Virus record (IMG/VR): IMGVR_UViG_3300008111_000019
Span: 12,590-76,589 of that record
Source: a virus
Length of the DNA: 64,000 nucleotides
Direction: 5' to 3' (one strand)
Every line of letters begins with the position of its first letter. Position 1 is the stretch's first letter. Shown here in pieces: positions 40,348 through 48,509 of this stretch. Position numbers and translations under genes: made by a program. A model generated the notes under the pieces. That model made no database searches. It saw only the letters and a list, made by a program, of their open reading frames with translations, and was not told the DNA's origin.

Positions 40348-42177
40348 ATGGCCTATGTAATTAATAAAACTAACGGATTACAGTTAATAGTCTTAGAAGA
40401 CGGAACAGTAGATACGTCAACTAGTGTAGGTTTGGTAGGACGTAACTATACAGGTTACGGCGAAATCCAGAATGAAAATTTCTTAGGCCTTTTAGAAAAT
40501 TGGGCCAATGCTAATCCTCCTTCTCGTCCAATAAGTGGACAGACATGGTTTAATACTTTTAATAAAACTCTTAATGTCTATGAAGGAGACAAGTGGGTAC
40601 CTGTTGGGTCAACAGTGATTCAAAATACCAGTCCCGAAGGCATCGCTGGAACATTGTGGTTTAAAGGTTCAACAAAACAATTATTTGTCTATAATGAAAA
40701 TGCATGGAATCTTGTTGGACCCGAAGGACTTGAAGGATTCGGAGAAACTAGATCTATTTCTACTTTTCTATTAGATTCAACTGGTGCTCAAAGACCAATT
40801 ATATTAAATGTTGTAGATGATAAAGTTATATCTATGACAGCCAGTTCGGCATACCTTATCAGGGCCAACGAACAAACTCATATCACTAACAAATACAATT
40901 TAGGTTATACCGATAGCGTGTTAAGAACAGTTAGTTCTGGTGTTAACCTAAATATGTTTCCTTCTTTTGGTAATAATTTTATAGGTGCATTAGACGGAAA
41001 TGCAGCATCTGCTAGTAGACTAGAAACTCCAAGATTTATCAACGGCATTGCCTTTGATGGACAGAATGATATAACAATAACTTCATCAACTACAGGTACA
41101 CTGAATAGGGGTAGTTATCTAACAGGGAATAATTTTAACGGTTTAAATACCGTGACTTGGGCTGTTGATGCTAGTTCATCTAATTTAATAGGTAAAGTTG
41201 TAGCCAGAGACAGCGCCGGCGACTTTGCTGCCGGAACAATTACAGCAAATTTAGTAGGTAATGTCACAGGTAATGTAACTGCTACAGAAGGCACAAGTTC
41301 TTTTAATGTGGTACAAGCCAACGAGTTTGTAGGAGCGCAACTATCTGGCAATGCGTTTACTGCAACTAGATTGAAAACTCCTAGAACTATAAACGGAGTA
41401 GCGTTCGATGGCAGTGCTGATATCACTGTTACTGCCGCTGCAGATACATTGACAGGTACACAGTTAGCGGCTAACATTGTTCAATTAGGTACACTGAATC
41501 AATTGAATGTAGCGGACACTGGAATATCTATAGGTAATTCCGGTCAGTTAGATATTTTTATTGATGTGTCTATTCCTACTATTAGAGATACTTCATCACA
41601 AGGCATTACTTTTAATATTATCGATAATACTATAGGCGATGTAGATTTCAAATTAATTAACAGTACACTGTCGCTATCTCTAGGAGGCGCTAACGCACCT
41701 GCATTTGTGCCAGAAAATGACAATGTAACTCATTTAGGTATTGTTACTAAACGTTGGAATACTGTTCATGCTAATCTATTTCAAGGTACTGCTACTGCTG
41801 CACGTTATGCCGACCTAGCAGAAAACTATCTAGCAGATGTAGATTATGAACCAGGTACAGTTTTAGAATTTGGTGGCAGTCAAGAAGTTACTGTAGCAGA
41901 AGATGAAACTCGTAAAGTGGCAGGAGTTGTGTCTAGTAATCCAGCATATTTAATGAACAGCGAATTACAAGGCGATCATGTAGTTGCCCTAGCACTACAG
42001 GGAAGAGTTCCTTGTAAAGTTAGAGGCAAAATCCGTAAAGGAGACATGCTAGTCAGTGGCGGAAACGGCTATGCTAGACCTACTATAGATCCTAAAATAG
42101 GCACTATTATCGGTAAAGCACTGGAAGATTTTGAAGGTACAGACGGAATTATTGAAATTGTAGTGGGCAGAGTTTAA
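40348..42177 (+). CDS. Tail fibre paralogue 3 with self-processing-like C-terminus
   Basis: A 609-residue fibre with the shared N-terminal region (GRNYTGYGEIQNENFLGLLE, GQTWFNTFNKTLNVYEG). The shaft contains 'xGNVTGN' strands. The last 130 residues (from about 477, AARYADLAENYLADVDYEPG to the end) resemble the intramolecular-chaperone autoprocessing domain (peptidase G2 type) found on phage appendages: VVSSNPAYLMN, LQGRVPCKVRGKIRKGD. Such a domain helps trimer folding and may be cut off. The same ending occurs in the next gene. Autocleavage is not shown by sequence. Confidence 0.7.
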   Translation: MAYVINKTNGLQLIVLEDGTVDTSTSVGLVGRNYTGYGEIQNENFLGLLENWANANPPSRPISGQTWFNTFNKTLNVYEGDKWVPVGSTVIQNTSPEGIAGTLWFKGSTKQLFVYNENAWNLVGPEGLEGFGETRSISTFLLDSTGAQRPIILNVVDDKVISMTASSAYLIRANEQTHITNKYNLGYTDSVLRTVSSGVNLNMFPSFGNNFIGALDGNAASASRLETPRFINGIAFDGQNDITITSSTTGTLNRGSYLTGNNFNGLNTVTWAVDASSSNLIGKVVARDSAGDFAAGTITANLVGNVTGNVTATEGTSSFNVVQANEFVGAQLSGNAFTATRLKTPRTINGVAFDGSADITVTAAADTLTGTQLAANIVQLGTLNQLNVADTGISIGNSGQLDIFIDVSIPTIRDTSSQGITFNIIDNTIGDVDFKLINSTLSLSLGGANAPAFVPENDNVTHLGIVTKRWNTVHANLFQGTATAARYADLAENYLADVDYEPGTVLEFGGSQEVTVAEDETRKVAGVVSSNPAYLMNSELQGDHVVALALQGRVPCKVRGKIRKGDMLVSGGNGYARPTIDPKIGTIIGKALEDFEGTDGIIEIVVGRV

Positions 42178-42188
42178 TAACAGGGTAC

Positions 42189-42196
42189 GATAAATA
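42189..42196 (+). promoter_or_regulatory. Late promoter octamer GATAAATA for fibre paralogue 4
   Basis: CGATAAATAAG lies 22 bases before the ATG at 42219, with ACGGAG as ribosome site. Core and flanks match the minus-strand octamer at 7939-7946 (CGATAAATAAT). Confidence 0.6.
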
Positions 42197-42218
42197 AGTG
42201 TATATACGGAGTTAATCA

Positions 42219-43964
42219 ATGGCATATCAAGTAGACAAGTTTAATGGGACGAGATTAGTCTCTGTAGAAGACGGCACCATTGATACCACTACCGACATAC
42301 GTTTTGTAGGTAAAAACTACGCAGGATACGGTGAAGTACAGAACGAGAATTTTTTACATCTATTAGAAAATTTCTCAAATACCAGTGCTCCTCCTAAGGT
42401 AGTAACCGGGCAGATATGGTATGATAGTGGTAATAAAAAGTTAAGATTTTATGATGGTAGTCGTTTTAGGACTGCCAGCGGTGCAGAAATAGGAACGACA
42501 GCCCCATCCGGGCTTCAAGCAGGAGATTTTTGGTTCGATACCAGCGCAGAACAGTTGTATGCTTATAACGGTTCTACGTTTGTTTTGATAGGACCAGAAA
42601 CTACCCCAGAATTAGGTGCTGCCTCATTGACAGCACAGGTAGTAAAAGATACTCTAGGTACTAATCACAGCATAGGAAAAATTATTTCCGGCGGTGATAC
42701 CATTGCTATTGTTAGTAAAGATGCGTTTACTCTAGACAGTGGGTTGAACCCCATTACTGGATTCACCACAATAAAGAAAGGTTTGAATCTTGTTAATACT
42801 AACGGATCTACTGGAGTTACCAGTACAGACCACTTCTATTGGGGAACAGCATCAAATGCTGCTAGATTGGGTGGCTTTTTGGCCAGCGAATATGTAAGAA
42901 CTGGAGAAGTTCGATTCGATACAGAGGTGAATTATTCAGATCCTGGTTTAACCATTGGCGGTAATTATCCTTCATACAGTAAAGATCTAGTTCTTAAAAT
43001 AGAGAATGGTGATGAACCAATTATTGAATCTAGATTAGCCAGCCCACTAACTCTTCGTGTAAGAGTTTCAGCCAGCGATGTGCGTAATTTTTATATTACT
43101 TCTACAGGCTTTTTGCCAGGAGCCAATAATTTTTACAATTTAGGTTCTTCTACAGAAAATTGGGCTAATGTTTACGCTACGACATTTACAGGAAATCTAA
43201 GTGGATCAGTAACTGGTAACACGTCTGGTACACATACAGGTCCAATGGTAGGCAATTTAACCGGTAATGTGATTGGAAATTTAAATGGCACAGTCACAGG
43301 AAACGTTATTGGATCAGTTACTGGAACGGCTAGTAATGCTTTAACCTTAAACAGTCTAAATAGTGAATTTGGTGCAGTGGCAGTATCGGTGGCTATCAGA
43401 GACGCATCTGCCAATCTTACAGCAAACAGATTTATTGGAATCGCAGATAAGTCAGATAGATTAAAAATTGATGACAGTGCTACAGATACAGATCCTAGTT
43501 ATAGGTCTGCTAAAACTCTTGCTTCTGGTAATACTATTGCAGCCAGAGATAGTTTAGGTAATTTGTTTGCAGTTTTGTTTGACGGTACTGCTACAGCAGC
43601 GAAATATGCTGACCTAGCAGAGAAGTATCTTACAGATCGTGAGTATGAACCAGGTACAGTAGTGACAGTGGGCGGCGAAGCAGAAGTTAGAGCCACTGTT
43701 TTTGGAGATCGTGCTATCGGAGTAGTAAGTACAAATCCAGCATTTATGATGAACAAAGAGTTAGAAGGTGGTACATATATTGCCCTAAAAGGTCGTGTAC
43801 CGTGCAAGGTAGTAGGATCGGTACGCAAAGGCGATCGATTAGTGGCTACAGAAAATGGTTGTGCTATCGCTGCCAGTTTCCATCAACATCCAGATGTTTT
43901 TGGTATCGCTTTACAAAGTGATCAAGATGTTGGCGTCAAAACTATAGAAGTGTTAGTATTATAA
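42219..43964 (+). CDS. Tail fibre paralogue 4 with self-processing-like C-terminus
   Basis: A 581-residue fibre with its own late promoter. The shared base is GKNYAGYGEVQNENFLHLLE and GQIWYDSGNKKLRFYDG. The shaft holds a run of short glycine/asparagine strands at about 325-372 (see repeat at 43190). The C-terminus from about 454 (AAKYADLAEKYLTDREYEPG, VVSTNPAFMMN, LKGRVPCKVVGSVRKGD) is homologous to the end of paralogue 3 and resembles a peptidase-G2-type chaperone domain. Paralogues 3 and 4 thus form a pair; 1 and 2 carry different ends. Confidence 0.7.
   Translation: MAYQVDKFNGTRLVSVEDGTIDTTTDIRFVGKNYAGYGEVQNENFLHLLENFSNTSAPPKVVTGQIWYDSGNKKLRFYDGSRFRTASGAEIGTTAPSGLQAGDFWFDTSAEQLYAYNGSTFVLIGPETTPELGAASLTAQVVKDTLGTNHSIGKIISGGDTIAIVSKDAFTLDSGLNPITGFTTIKKGLNLVNTNGSTGVTSTDHFYWGTASNAARLGGFLASEYVRTGEVRFDTEVNYSDPGLTIGGNYPSYSKDLVLKIENGDEPIIESRLASPLTLRVRVSASDVRNFYITSTGFLPGANNFYNLGSSTENWANVYATTFTGNLSGSVTGNTSGTHTGPMVGNLTGNVIGNLNGTVTGNVIGSVTGTASNALTLNSLNSEFGAVAVSVAIRDASANLTANRFIGIADKSDRLKIDDSATDTDPSYRSAKTLASGNTIAARDSLGNLFAVLFDGTATAAKYADLAEKYLTDREYEPGTVVTVGGEAEVRATVFGDRAIGVVSTNPAFMMNKELEGGTYIALKGRVPCKVVGSVRKGDRLVATENGCAIAASFHQHPDVFGIALQSDQDVGVKTIEVLVL
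43190..43333 (+). repeat. Short-period coding repeat in fibre shaft
   Basis: In-frame degenerate repeats encode units such as GNLTGNVIGNLNGTVTGNVI with a period of four to eight residues. This is typical of intertwined triple beta-helix shafts of phage fibres, and such tracts allow length change by recombination. Confidence 0.7.
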
Positions 43965-43974
43965 GGAATAGAAA

Positions 43975-44946
43975 ATGCCAATCGGTGATTTAATTAGTGT
44001 AACAGACTATAACAATATTAGAACTAAAATTTCTGGTATCATGGGACCAGGTTCTACTAACAGTGGATATGGTCAAACTTTGAATGCTCCTACAGCATTA
44101 TCATCAGGAGCCACAGTAACTAAAGCACAATGGGACAATTTAAGATTTGATATCTATAATGCCATAGTACACCAAACCGGTTCAGCACCTAGTATTACTA
44201 CAATTAATGAAGGCGATGTTATAAGATACGGAACATCCCATCCTAATTTTCAATATAACACATTAGCAGATCAAGCCATAACAAATAAATTCAATTTAGG
44301 CACAGGGCAGTTTGTTACAGAGGCTATTGGATCACAATCAAGATTCTCTAATTGGACTTCTTTAGTTACTTCCACAGTCACAATCAATTTTGCAGACAAT
44401 AATGCCTGTAGATATTTCTTTAACAGTGGCGGTAAAATACGATTTGCCAGCACTAGATCAGGCGGGTCAGGAACTCTTCAAGATCAAAGATGGTCTAGTT
44501 TATTAAGTGGTGCAGGGCAGCCGTTCTTTGCCGGTAATTCTACTTTATATCCTGCCTCTGGCGGTAATGCCACATACAATAATATTGGTTTTTGGCAATT
44601 GACCACATCTGATCAACAGGTTTGGTCATTCCAAGCCAGTAGTCCCTATACTGCAAACACATGGGTGTTGCAGGCTAGATTGGCAAGTGGAACTACCAGT
44701 ACCGCAACATCCGTTATACTAACAGTAAGATGGCAGGATAATTATGTTGATCCTGCAACATCTCCACATACACCAACTACCGTTCTTCCTTTTGACGAAG
44801 TAACAGGAACACTATCATTAAGTGTAGATCAAGTACGGGCTAGAGGCGAGTTGGCTCCTTCATTGATTCCTAACAGTTTTGCTATTACTGGCCCGATATT
44901 AGTCGGTGGCGGTGCATCTACAGTAGGCGCTATTTCCGGTAGTTAA
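43975..44946 (+). CDS. Structural/fibre-associated protein, unknown role
   Basis: A 323-residue protein starting eleven bases after fibre paralogue 4. The N-terminus (DYNNIRTKISGIMGPGSTNS, GYGQTL, AQWDNLRFDIYNAI) is a pattern seen in marine phage structural proteins near the fibres. The rest is beta-rich with many aromatics (NWTSLVTSTVTINFADNN, QQVWSFQASSPY) and a Gly-rich end (GGGASTVGAISGS). It may be a fibre tip or an accessory adhesin. No known family was recognised. Confidence 0.6.
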   Translation: MPIGDLISVTDYNNIRTKISGIMGPGSTNSGYGQTLNAPTALSSGATVTKAQWDNLRFDIYNAIVHQTGSAPSITTINEGDVIRYGTSHPNFQYNTLADQAITNKFNLGTGQFVTEAIGSQSRFSNWTSLVTSTVTINFADNNACRYFFNSGGKIRFASTRSGGSGTLQDQRWSSLLSGAGQPFFAGNSTLYPASGGNATYNNIGFWQLTTSDQQVWSFQASSPYTANTWVLQARLASGTTSTATSVILTVRWQDNYVDPATSPHTPTTVLPFDEVTGTLSLSVDQVRARGELAPSLIPNSFAITGPILVGGGASTVGAISGS

Positions 44947-44952
44947 TTTTTC

Positions 44953-44996
44953 CTCCTATAAAACCACATATAAATAATGTGCGTATTTTATAGGAG
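44953..44996 (+). promoter_or_regulatory. Late promoter inside an RBS-hiding inverted repeat
   Basis: CTCCTATAAAA (44953-44963) and its exact reverse complement TTTTATAGGAG (44986-44996) flank a perfect late octamer TATAAATA (44969-44976). A further 5-bp pair, CACAT (44965-44969) and ATGTG (44977-44981), closes a seven-base loop. The right arm contains AGGAG, the ribosome site of the gene at 45002. RNA read through from the fibres would fold and hide it. RNA begun at this promoter (about 44982) lacks the left arm and leaves it free. Confidence 0.7.
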
Positions 44997-45001
44997 TTCA
45001 C

Positions 45002-45352
45002 ATGGACGAACGTCTGGCTAAAGCCCTAGATTTTTCAAAATTTAGGCAAACACTAACATTAGAACGTAAAAATCTCAAAGAAAAAATTGATGCTAATCTA
45101 ACCTACGGTTATAATGGAGGCATCTTTAAAATTGATAGATCTTTGATAGTATTTGTTCAAATGTTAATCGACCAACAGAGAACTGAAAATGTTCCTCTCC
45201 TAGATTCAAATGACACACCTATTTTAATTTCTGATTTGAATACCTTCAAAGACGAAATATTAGATAGGTATATGACTGCGGTTTATGAATATTTTAGGCA
45301 GTACGAAAAAATAAAAAAATCTAGATCAGTAGATAAACTTATAGAACTATGA
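45002..45352 (+). CDS. Conserved hypothetical protein, first gene of modification operon
   Basis: A 116-residue mostly helical protein (LDFSKFRQTLTLERKNLKEK at the start, then DEILDRYMTAVYEYFRQYEK). The style is that of small conserved proteins of marine T4-like phages near the fibre genes. No domain was recognised. It follows the hairpin-embedded late promoter and overlaps the next gene in an ATGA junction, so it leads the ten-gene operon. A structural, chaperone or regulatory role cannot be told apart. Confidence 0.7.
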   Translation: MDERLAKALDFSKFRQTLTLERKNLKEKIDANLTYGYNGGIFKIDRSLIVFVQMLIDQQRTENVPLLDSNDTPILISDLNTFKDEILDRYMTAVYEYFRQYEKIKKSRSVDKLIEL

Positions 45353-46206
45353 AAAAAGGAATAGTTATTTTCGCTCATAACAGCCGAAAGGTTGATTATA
45401 GTCTTATGTCTATAATCGCTGGCGGCCTAGCGAAAAAGCATCTTCAGATGCCAGTCTCTTTGATAACTGATCAATCTACTATGGATTGGATGAGTACTAG
45501 CAGTGCTATAAAAGATGCCGAATCTGTTTTTGATCAAATTATTATAACCGAACGTCCTTACTCAGAAAATTATAGAACATTAAGTGATGGTAATCTTATA
45601 GACAATGTTCCTTTTATTAACAACAATAGATTTTCAGTTTGGGATTTAACTCCTTACGATAGAACATTATTAATTGACAGTGATTTTTTAATTTTTTCAG
45701 ACAGATTAAAATCTCATATTGATTCTGATATTGATCTAATGATTGGAGAATCTATGATCGATCTAGGCGGAAATCGAGTAGGCACTTTAGACAAGTATGT
45801 TTCAGACACTGGCCCTAATTTATATTGGGCAACTAATGTAGTTTTTACAAAAAATGAAAATACAAAAATATTTTTTAATTTGGTAGACTACATAAAAGAA
45901 AATTATTCTTATTATTGTGATCTTTTTAGATTTTATCCTAGACCTTATAGGAACGATATTTCATTTAGCGTTGCTAAACATATACTAGACGGATATAACA
46001 AATCTCAAGAACAAAGTTTACCGTCAATACCCACAACTACAGATAAAGATCTATTAGTGGATATAGATGCCAACGGAAAATTAATTTTTTTAATTAATCA
46101 AGGTAATGACGATTACGTTGCAATCTCTATCAAGAATCAAGATGTTCATGTTATGAACAAACAGAGTTTGATAAGGAACAGTGAAGTTTTGCTTAAATTA
46201 ATATGA
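45349..46206 (+). CDS. Glycosyltransferase-like protein 1 (GT-A, DSD motif)
   Basis: A 285-residue protein resembling nucleotide-sugar glycosyltransferases of the GT-A/GT8 kind. The N-terminal strand-helix start (KGIVIFAHNSRKVDY) and SLITDQSTMDW precede the metal-binding motif LLIDSDFLIF near 108 (DxD). The region YWATNVVFTK, further on, is like acceptor-side segments of such enzymes. The C-terminal 60 residues are a small beta domain. It overlaps its neighbours by four bases on both sides. Donor and acceptor are unknown; by context a virion protein or a sugar is likely. Confidence 0.65.
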   Translation: MKKGIVIFAHNSRKVDYSLMSIIAGGLAKKHLQMPVSLITDQSTMDWMSTSSAIKDAESVFDQIIITERPYSENYRTLSDGNLIDNVPFINNNRFSVWDLTPYDRTLLIDSDFLIFSDRLKSHIDSDIDLMIGESMIDLGGNRVGTLDKYVSDTGPNLYWATNVVFTKNENTKIFFNLVDYIKENYSYYCDLFRFYPRPYRNDISFSVAKHILDGYNKSQEQSLPSIPTTTDKDLLVDIDANGKLIFLINQGNDDYVAISIKNQDVHVMNKQSLIRNSEVLLKLI

Positions 46207-47030
46207 AATTTGGATATTTACTAATCACCTCAAAAAACGAATCTGTTAACTATAACAAACTAGCCTATGCGTTAGCGTTGAGTATAAAAAACACACAGAA
46301 AGAAGGGTATGACCAAGTCTGCTTAGTTACAGACGATTTGTTGTCAGCAAAAAATTTTACATCTTCGTGGGTGTTTGATCAAATAATAGAACATCCAGGA
46401 CACACTGGGTGGTCTGGCAGAAGTTATATGGACCAATTGAGTCCTTTTGATTACACAGTCTGTTTAGATGTTGACATGTTATTTTTAAATGATTGCAGTC
46501 ATTGGGCACAATACTTTATTGAAAATACAGATTTGTTTATCACAGACAGAGCGTTTACCTATAGAGGCGAGCCTGTAACTTCCGATTATTATAGAAAGAC
46601 ATTTACGGCTAATAACTTGCCAAACCTATATAGTTATTATACATTCTTCAAACGAGATTCAGATCAAGTAAAAGAATTTTTTACCTTGCAAAGAGAAATT
46701 TATAATAATCCTACAGAATTTTCTAATGTCTTTCTCAACGAATTCAAACCTAAAATAATTGGAACAGATGAAGCGTTTGCTTTGTCTGCAAAATTGTTAG
46801 AACTAGAATTTCCTAAATTAGAATTTCCTAACGTAGTACACATGAAAGGTCAAGTACAAAACTGGCCTTGGCCCGCTGACGAATGGACCAATCATGTGGG
46901 ATTTTATTTTAACAAAACTGGATTAAAAATAGGAAATTTTCAACAGAAAGATCTTATACATTATGTTAATAAAGATATTATCCTGGATGAAATAATCAGT
47001 ATACTTGAGGAAACAGCATGGAAGAAGTAA
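46203..47030 (+). CDS. Glycosyltransferase-like protein 2 (GT-A, DVD motif)
   Basis: A 275-residue protein, a distant relative of the preceding one. It has an N-terminal Rossmann-like start (KFGYLLITSKNESVNYNKLA), VCLVTDDL, and the motif VCLDVDMLFLND near 87. GTDEAFALS near 181 fits the second acidic region, and VVHMKGQVQNWPWP the C-terminal metal-His region of GT8-like enzymes. The pair probably arose by duplication. The start overlaps the previous stop as ATGA; the end overlaps the next gene by 13 bases. Donor and acceptor are unknown. Confidence 0.65.
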   Translation: MKFGYLLITSKNESVNYNKLAYALALSIKNTQKEGYDQVCLVTDDLLSAKNFTSSWVFDQIIEHPGHTGWSGRSYMDQLSPFDYTVCLDVDMLFLNDCSHWAQYFIENTDLFITDRAFTYRGEPVTSDYYRKTFTANNLPNLYSYYTFFKRDSDQVKEFFTLQREIYNNPTEFSNVFLNEFKPKIIGTDEAFALSAKLLELEFPKLEFPNVVHMKGQVQNWPWPADEWTNHVGFYFNKTGLKIGNFQQKDLIHYVNKDIILDEIISILEETAWKK

Positions 47031-47605
47031 TTGACTTCGATCAATGGTATCAAACTCATAATATAGAAATTGAGTACTGGGCAGTTTATGATCCTGAAAC
47101 GGGTAAAGTAAAAGGAATATATCCTAACCAATCTGCAGATTCCTTCGAACATAAAATTAAAGTAGATCAAGAAACAGGAGAAGCCATAGGTTCTGGAAAA
47201 ATATCATTGGCTAATTGTTATATTGATTTTGAATCAGATACTCTTGAAATAATAGAAATTAAATCGTTGATTAAAATTGACGATGTTCTACACAGAATAA
47301 TAGACAGTCGCTGGGCCGATTCAAAAGATCCCGACCTAACAATCAGTGTCAAAGATAATAATTTAATTTTTTCTTTGTCAGACAAAGTAAAATCAAAAAA
47401 AAGAATTCATTATAACGGTGATACTATAATGGATTTTTACATTACCGAATACAACGATCCTAATATACTTTTTGAAAAATTTTCAATACAATTAAATCAG
47501 TTAATTGACGAGGAAAAAAGTTTTCAAATTAAATTGCCTCAAAAATTTAGTGTGTATACACGTCGCATTTTTAAAAAATATATTCTTATAAATGAAAACA
47601 ATTGA
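47018..47605 (+). CDS. Hypothetical protein in modification operon
   Basis: A 195-residue beta-rich protein rich in Asp, Glu, Ile and Lys, with no recognised domain. The segment IEYWAVYDPETGKVKGIYPN resembles a bacteriophage-type beta-hairpin. LHRIIDSRWADSKDPDLTIS and the last part (LPQKFSVYTRRIFKKYI) are basic. There are no cysteine clusters, signal peptide or membrane segment. It overlaps both neighbouring glycosyltransferase-like genes (13 and 14 bases), so it is expected to be made in step with them. It may be a partner or an acceptor protein; this is a guess from position. Confidence 0.65.
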   Translation: MEEVIDFDQWYQTHNIEIEYWAVYDPETGKVKGIYPNQSADSFEHKIKVDQETGEAIGSGKISLANCYIDFESDTLEIIEIKSLIKIDDVLHRIIDSRWADSKDPDLTISVKDNNLIFSLSDKVKSKKRIHYNGDTIMDFYITEYNDPNILFEKFSIQLNQLIDEEKSFQIKLPQKFSVYTRRIFKKYILINENN

Positions 47606-48509
47606 ATTTGATGTAATCTTTTTAAGTTATGACGAGCCTAATGCAGATCTGCATTATGCTGATTTATGCAGTAAGGTACCTTGGGCTAAACGTGTACACG
47701 GTGTTAAAGGTTCCGACCATGCTCACAAAGCCGCAGCAAATTTATCAGATACTGATTGGTTTATCACTGTGGATGCTGATAATATTGTAGATCCTAAATT
47801 TTTTAATATTGATCTAGATATGAGTGATCCTAAGATACAGGTCTATGGATGGTGCGGTCGTAATGTGATCAACGGATTGCGTTACGGAAACGGCGGATTA
47901 AAAATTTGGAAGAAAGATTTTGTGCTTAACATGAAAACGCACGAAAACTCAGATAGTGATCGCGGACAAGTAGATTTTTGTTGGGAAGATGGATATCGTA
48001 ACTTTCCTTTAAGTTTCAGCGACAGTATCATTACAGGTTCTCCATTTCAGGCTTGGAGAGCAGGATTTCGAGAAGGTGTTAAAATGACCTTACTTGATGG
48101 TGTTAAAGTTCCTGCACAAGAAATACAACAGAGAATATGGTGGCATAATATCCATAGACTGCGCATGTGGTCTACAGTTGGTAGCCATGAAGAAAATGGA
48201 ATCTATGCAGTATATGGTGCAAGATTAGGCACATGGATGGCCAACTGCACCGAATGGAATTATGTAGATGTAAGAGATTTTGAAATACTTAGAGGTATAT
48301 GGCAGCAGTACGGAAAACCTTATGAAGAAGTTAACGAAGACGGCCTAGTTGACGAAATAAAAAATCTCGGAGAAAAAATAAAATACAATCTAGGATTAGA
48401 TTGGCCTTGGCTAGATGCCCAACAGAGCAAATATACTTTGGATTTATATAATGAAACTATGAATCTAAACGATACTTATTTCCGGATGCCGGTGCCTGCA
48501 GATGTATGA
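47592..48509 (+). CDS. Glycosyltransferase-like protein 3 (GT-A, DAD motif)
   Basis: A 305-residue GT-A-type protein. FDVIFLSYDEPNAD starts the fold, then KVPWAKRVHGVKGSDHAHKA, and the DxD region WFITVDADNIVD near 60. NGLRYGNGGLKIWKK near 96-110 follows. The same order (SYNEPNAD, RAKRVHGVKG, DGD, NGLEYGYGGVKL) recurs in the C-terminal part of the next gene, so the two are paralogues. This group is unlike the GT8-style pair upstream. The C-terminal third has helices and a Trp-rich stretch (LDWPWLDAQ). The sugar and acceptor are unknown. Confidence 0.6.
   Translation: MKTIEFDVIFLSYDEPNADLHYADLCSKVPWAKRVHGVKGSDHAHKAAANLSDTDWFITVDADNIVDPKFFNIDLDMSDPKIQVYGWCGRNVINGLRYGNGGLKIWKKDFVLNMKTHENSDSDRGQVDFCWEDGYRNFPLSFSDSIITGSPFQAWRAGFREGVKMTLLDGVKVPAQEIQQRIWWHNIHRLRMWSTVGSHEENGIYAVYGARLGTWMANCTEWNYVDVRDFEILRGIWQQYGKPYEEVNEDGLVDEIKNLGEKIKYNLGLDWPWLDAQQSKYTLDLYNETMNLNDTYFRMPVPADV

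Noticed and set aside
40336-40350. Late promoter GATAAATG at the start of fibre paralogue 3
   Set aside because: The match overlaps the start codon itself and would put the RNA start inside the gene.
36407-44946. Diversity-generating retroelement acting on fibres
   Set aside because: No reverse transcriptase gene and no template/variable repeat pair was seen; the repeats are simple shaft repeats and paralogue homology.
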